A stretch of DNA of 64,000 bases from Solibacillus sp. FSL W7-1436 (GTDB lineage: Bacteria; Bacillota; Bacilli; Bacillales_A; Planococcaceae): contig NZ_JBBOWV010000001.1 in the NCBI RefSeq assembly GCF_038007305.1, forward strand, positions 3,214,501 through 3,278,500, given 5' to 3'. Below the pieces are notes generated by a model that was given only the letters and a program-made list of their open reading frames with translations, had not been told where the DNA came from and did no database searches. A program made the position numbers and the translations under genes. This document shows, piece by piece, positions 61,499-64,000 of this stretch; within the stretch, counting starts at the first letter, position 1; every line of letters starts with the position of its first letter.

Positions 61499-62611
61499 AT
61501 GAATATGACAAACAATCCATTTGATGCCTTTACAGCAAGTGAAAATGTAGACTTGCAAGTAAGTAAAGAACAATTTGCGGTGAATGTTGCAAACAATGCA
61601 GCCTCACCGCTTTTCGCATCATTATCAAATGATATGAAACAACGGGCGCTGCAATTAGCCCAAAATCTTGAGCCAAAAAATTACGAAACGGTTCTGGCAT
61701 TTGGTTTACCTGCACAGGAAGCACTGAAAAAATTCACGACCCAGATGCTGCAGTATATTCAGCGCAAAGATGTACGGAAAGTCGGTGAAGTATTATCCGA
61801 TCTGATGCAGCATTTGGAGATGATTGATCCGGATGCGCTAGTCGAACAGGAAAAAGGGTTTTTTGCCAAACTGTTCAGCCGTTCCACACAGTCCATTCAA
61901 GAGATTATGACCCATTACAATAAGTTGAGTAAACGCATTGATCGCTTAAGCATCCAACTGGAATATAATCAAAATGCATTATTGAATGATTACCAGTTTC
62001 TAAATAAACTATATGCGATCAATGAAGATTATTTCCAGGAAATCAATATTTATATTGCCACACTAGAAATTAAAAAGCAGCATATGCGAGATGTTATCTT
62101 ACCAGCACTGCAAAAAGAAATTGTCGATGGACAAAACCCGTTTAAACAGCATGAATTGAAAGATATTGAAATGCAGATCGAGTGGATTGACCGTCGTATG
62201 TATGATCTGGAACTATCGCGGGAAGTGGCAATTCAATATGCACCGCAAATCCGGATGATTCAGCAAACGAATCAAATGCTGATTGAAAAAATCCAAAGTT
62301 CGATTATGACGACCATCCCTTTATGGCAGTCGCAAATAGCGATGTTATTAAATATGAACAACCAGCGTCGTGCGATAAGGTCCCAGGAACGACTTATGGA
62401 TGCATCGGAACAGTTGATGCGTAAAAACGGCAAGATGCTGGAAGTGTCCAAAAAGGCAGCGAATCGCCCGGCATTATCACATAATGATATTGACCGGTTT
62501 AAACAAACCCAATTGCAACTGCTGCACGATATTGAAGATACATTACGCGTGCATGTACAGACAGACGAAAAGCGCCATGAAATCGAGCATACGATACTGG
62601 AACAGAAATAA
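61499..62611 (+). CDS. TelA family protein (YaaN-like)
   Basis: 370 residues, soluble and almost entirely helical (coiled-coil rich). The TelA pattern shows in FAKLFSRSTQSIQEIMTHYN (about 121-140), IDRLSIQLEYNQNALLNDYQ and QTNQMLIEKIQSSIMTTIPL followed by WQSQIAMLL. TelA proteins were tied to tellurite and other toxic anion resistance, with later links to envelope stress and colicin or antibiotic tolerance; mechanism open. Coupled to the membrane protein XpaC, suggesting a joint membrane-associated complex (inference). Terminator follows. Confidence 0.88.
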   Translation: MNMTNNPFDAFTASENVDLQVSKEQFAVNVANNAASPLFASLSNDMKQRALQLAQNLEPKNYETVLAFGLPAQEALKKFTTQMLQYIQRKDVRKVGEVLSDLMQHLEMIDPDALVEQEKGFFAKLFSRSTQSIQEIMTHYNKLSKRIDRLSIQLEYNQNALLNDYQFLNKLYAINEDYFQEINIYIATLEIKKQHMRDVILPALQKEIVDGQNPFKQHELKDIEMQIEWIDRRMYDLELSREVAIQYAPQIRMIQQTNQMLIEKIQSSIMTTIPLWQSQIAMLLNMNNQRRAIRSQERLMDASEQLMRKNGKMLEVSKKAANRPALSHNDIDRFKQTQLQLLHDIEDTLRVHVQTDEKRHEIEHTILEQK

Positions 62612-62655
62612 AAAAGGTGTGAGAAAAGCCGTTATGACTTTTCGCACACCTTTTA
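62612..62655. terminator. Bidirectional terminator after telA
   Basis: AAAAGGTGTG-GAAAAG pairs with CTTTTC-CACACCTTTT; T runs on both strands. Confidence 0.9.
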
Positions 62656-62659
62656 TTTT

Positions 62660-62857
62660 CTAAGCGAAGTATTCTTTGTAGAATCCGCCAACTTCACCTG
62701 TGTTGTCGATTACAAAGATGAATTCTTCTGTTTCGTTTTTTACTTCATATTCCTTGCCTACCGTTAATACGTTTGATACTAAATATTTCGATGCATCTGT
62801 ATGTACACACTTAACTGTGCGAATTGTCGGTGCATCTTTCCAATTTAAATGTAGCAT
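62660..62857 (-). CDS. Small protein, DUF6501-like
   Basis: 65 residues, ATG with GAGGGAA upstream. TVKCVHTDASKYLVSNVLTV followed by GKEYEVKNETEEFIFVIDN and GGFYKEYF is a conserved small protein of Bacillales that I recall as DUF6501; the number is from memory. It looks like a compact SH3-like or beta-barrel fold. Function unknown. Monocistronic and convergent with telA. Confidence 0.72.
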   Translation of the reverse strand: MLHLNWKDAPTIRTVKCVHTDASKYLVSNVLTVGKEYEVKNETEEFIFVIDNTGEVGGFYKEYFA

Positions 62858-63070
62858 GTTGTTCCCTCACTTTTAACTAATATCGATACTCTCCTATTTT
62901 ATATGATTTTCCTGCCAGTGGAAAGCGCGTTGTAGTAAAAATCGACTTTTCATGCTTCTTATATAAATATATGAAAGCCTCATACATAGGATTAGTTTTA
63001 ATTTAACGTTGTTTCCGATATTTGATAGAACAACTTTTCCATGTTAAACTCACAAACAGAGGTGGAAATT

Positions 63071-63166
63071 ATGGCATTTGGTAGTCTTCCAATGTGGTTT
63101 TTCGCAATTGTAATTGCTTTTGCAATTGTATTTATTTTAATAAGCGAATGGAACTCACGAAAATGA
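63071..63166 (+). CDS. 31-residue single-pass membrane peptide
   Basis: ATG with AGAGGTGGA upstream encodes MAFGSLPMWFFAIVIAFAIV, then FILISEWNSRK and TGA. A hydrophobic helix of about 21 residues with a basic C-terminal end predicts one membrane pass. No family recognised. The stop codon directly abuts the second dispersed repeat, whose hairpin gives it a terminator. Small hydrophobic proteins of this kind often tune membrane transporters or kinases; no target is visible. Confidence 0.62.
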   Translation: MAFGSLPMWFFAIVIAFAIVFILISEWNSRK

Positions 63167-63405
63167 GGCCGGGACATAACCCAAAAAAACTATTTTTCTC
63201 TGAGAGAAAAATAGTTTTTTTTGCTAAGCGTTAAAATTGATTTCCATTTCGGGACGCTTTCCACGGGCACGGCCTGAGCCTGTAGTCTCAGGCGTCGTGC
63301 TGTTCCCGTAGGAGTCGCCCTGCATTCCAATCAATTTTTTAAAATATCCGTTTCTTAATAAAGAGTTTCTTCTTATTCAACGGTAATTCTGCTTATGTCC
63401 CAGCC
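63167..63405. repeat. Dispersed structured repeat, copy 2
   Basis: Same layout as 4341-4581: terminator-like hairpin first (63188-63200 with 63204-63216), then the long hairpin with GCCTGAG/CTCAGGC at its tip. The ends form a 13-bp inverted repeat with one mismatch (63167-63179 with 63393-63405; core GGGACATAA and TTATGTCCC). Relative to copy 1, two stem pairs change together (A63189:T63215 for G4359:C4385; A63263:T63309 for G4438:C4484). It again fills a convergent gene gap. Confidence 0.9.
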
Positions 63406-63414
63406 TTATTTCTT

Positions 63415-64000
63415 TTACCGTAATGTCCGTTTCAGGAACTCTTTTGTCCGGTCGTGTTTCGGGTTTACCAGCAATTGTTCCGGTGGGCCTTCCTCAACGA
63501 TAACCCCTTTATCCATGAATACAATCCGGTCCGATACTTCCTTGGCGAATTCCATTTCATGTGTCACGATCAGCATCGTATTTCCCTGGTCTGCGAGATG
63601 GCGCATTACTTTTAATACTTCCCCTACCATTTCAGGATCAAGTGCTGATGTCGGTTCATCAAACAGCATGACATCCGGATCCATCGCCAATGCCCGTGCG
63701 ATGGCGACACGCTGTTTCTGTCCACCGGATAAATGTTTCGGTTTTGCATTTTTATAGGCGCTCATTCCGACAAGCTCCAAATATTTCATCGCATTGCGTG
63801 CTGCTTCATCCTTTGAACGCTTTAGCACTTTGATTTGGCCAACGATACAGTTATTTAATACATCCAAATTATTGAACAGATTAAACTGCTGGAATACCAT
63901 CCCTAAATGCGTACGGTACTTTTCAATCTGATGACCGTCATTTAGAATATTTTCACCATTGTAGATTATTTCCCCGGCTGTCGGTGTTTCCAGTAAATTA
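63415..64000 (-). CDS. Polar amino-acid ABC transporter ATP-binding protein, truncated by window edge
   Basis: The frame is open past the first internal Met (63900) to base 64000 ([19 protein letters not shown]), so the N-terminus with Walker A is outside the window. Visible are the Q-loop [14 protein letters not shown], the signature [20 protein letters not shown], Walker [21 protein letters not shown] and the switch [16 protein letters not shown]. The [27 protein letters not shown] pattern is typical of GlnQ/ArtM/TcyC-type importers of polar amino acids. The exact amino acid cannot be told. The second dispersed repeat follows its stop. Confidence 0.92.
   Translation of the reverse strand, partial: NLLETPTAGEIIYNGENILNDGHQIEKYRTHLGMVFQQFNLFNNLDVLNNCIVGQIKVLKRSKDEAARNAMKYLELVGMSAYKNAKPKHLSGGQKQRVAIARALAMDPDVMLFDEPTSALDPEMVGEVLKVMRHLADQGNTMLIVTHEMEFAKEVSDRIVFMDKGVIVEEGPPEQLLVNPKHDRTKEFLKRTLR

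Overview
The window looks like the chromosome of a low-GC Gram-positive bacterium of the order Bacillales, most likely the Solibacillus/Lysinibacillus group of the Planococcaceae. The grounds are the gene content and order (HesB-like YneR, PlsY, ParE and ParC together; XpaC and TelA together; BioW; Spo0M-like, LCP and ABC-F YkpA-type proteins), strong AGGAGG-type ribosome binding sites, frequent TTG and GTG starts, and U-tailed hairpin terminators after most genes. No rRNA, tRNA, CRISPR array, prophage or complete insertion sequence was seen. The genus is an inference.

Layout. 0-3 kb: a superfamily 1 helicase cut by the left edge, and an acidic partner of unknown function. 3-4.3 kb: a SAM-I riboswitch with terminator in front of metA (E111 type, so acetyl specific). 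4.3-4.6 kb: first copy of a structured dispersed repeat; the second copy lies at 63.2 kb. 4.6-12 kb: an ABC ATPase, a YczE-like membrane protein, yneR, plsY, and parE-parC (topoisomerase IV). 12-17.3 kb: a possible small RNA, a 46-codon basic peptide gene, a membrane-anchored protein, and two tandem DUF485/acetate-symporter pairs. 17.8-19.9 kb: an acetyltransferase and a transglutaminase-like protein.

19.9-25.5 kb is a scar-like accessory stretch: an integrase fragment, a flavin monooxygenase fragment, a CmtR-type metal sensor with a P1B-type cadmium/zinc/lead ATPase carrying an unusual Cys-Cys-rich tail, an orphan gene, a CaiB tail fragment and a LysR regulator. 25.7-31.5 kb is a biotin locus: bioB diverges from bioY-bioWF-bioD-bioA, with BirA-type operators on both sides and BioW fused to BioF.

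31.9-45.9 kb is mixed: an Ltp-type lipoprotein, an alpha/beta hydrolase, a PP2C-like phosphatase, a ribbon-helix-helix-like protein, a candidate 300-nt structured RNA or MITE, two tiny overlapping genes with their own consensus promoter, an MscS channel, an active-looking Xer recombinase, a CorA-like membrane protein, a catalytically degenerate Xer paralogue, an enoyl-CoA hydratase, a GlcD-like oxidase and a P-loop protein. 46-64 kb is mostly housekeeping: an aminotransferase, half-size Spo0M, AI-2E exporter family, LCP ligase, MsrA, an RRNPP-like regulator, RecQ, an MFS exporter, an ABC-F ATPase, a cold-shock protein with a long structured leader, XpaC-TelA, and an amino-acid ABC ATPase cut by the right edge. 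A 21-bp-phased repeat array lies between recQ and the MFS gene.

The most promising undescribed items are the covarying repeat with inverted ends (4.3 and 63.2 kb), the 14-bp-closed RNA/MITE candidate at 34.5-34.85 kb, the 21-bp phased array at 54.5-54.8 kb, the tiny two-gene operon at 36.4-36.8 kb, the Cys-Cys tail of the metal ATPase, and the cold-shock leader hairpin. All were read by eye, without database searches.
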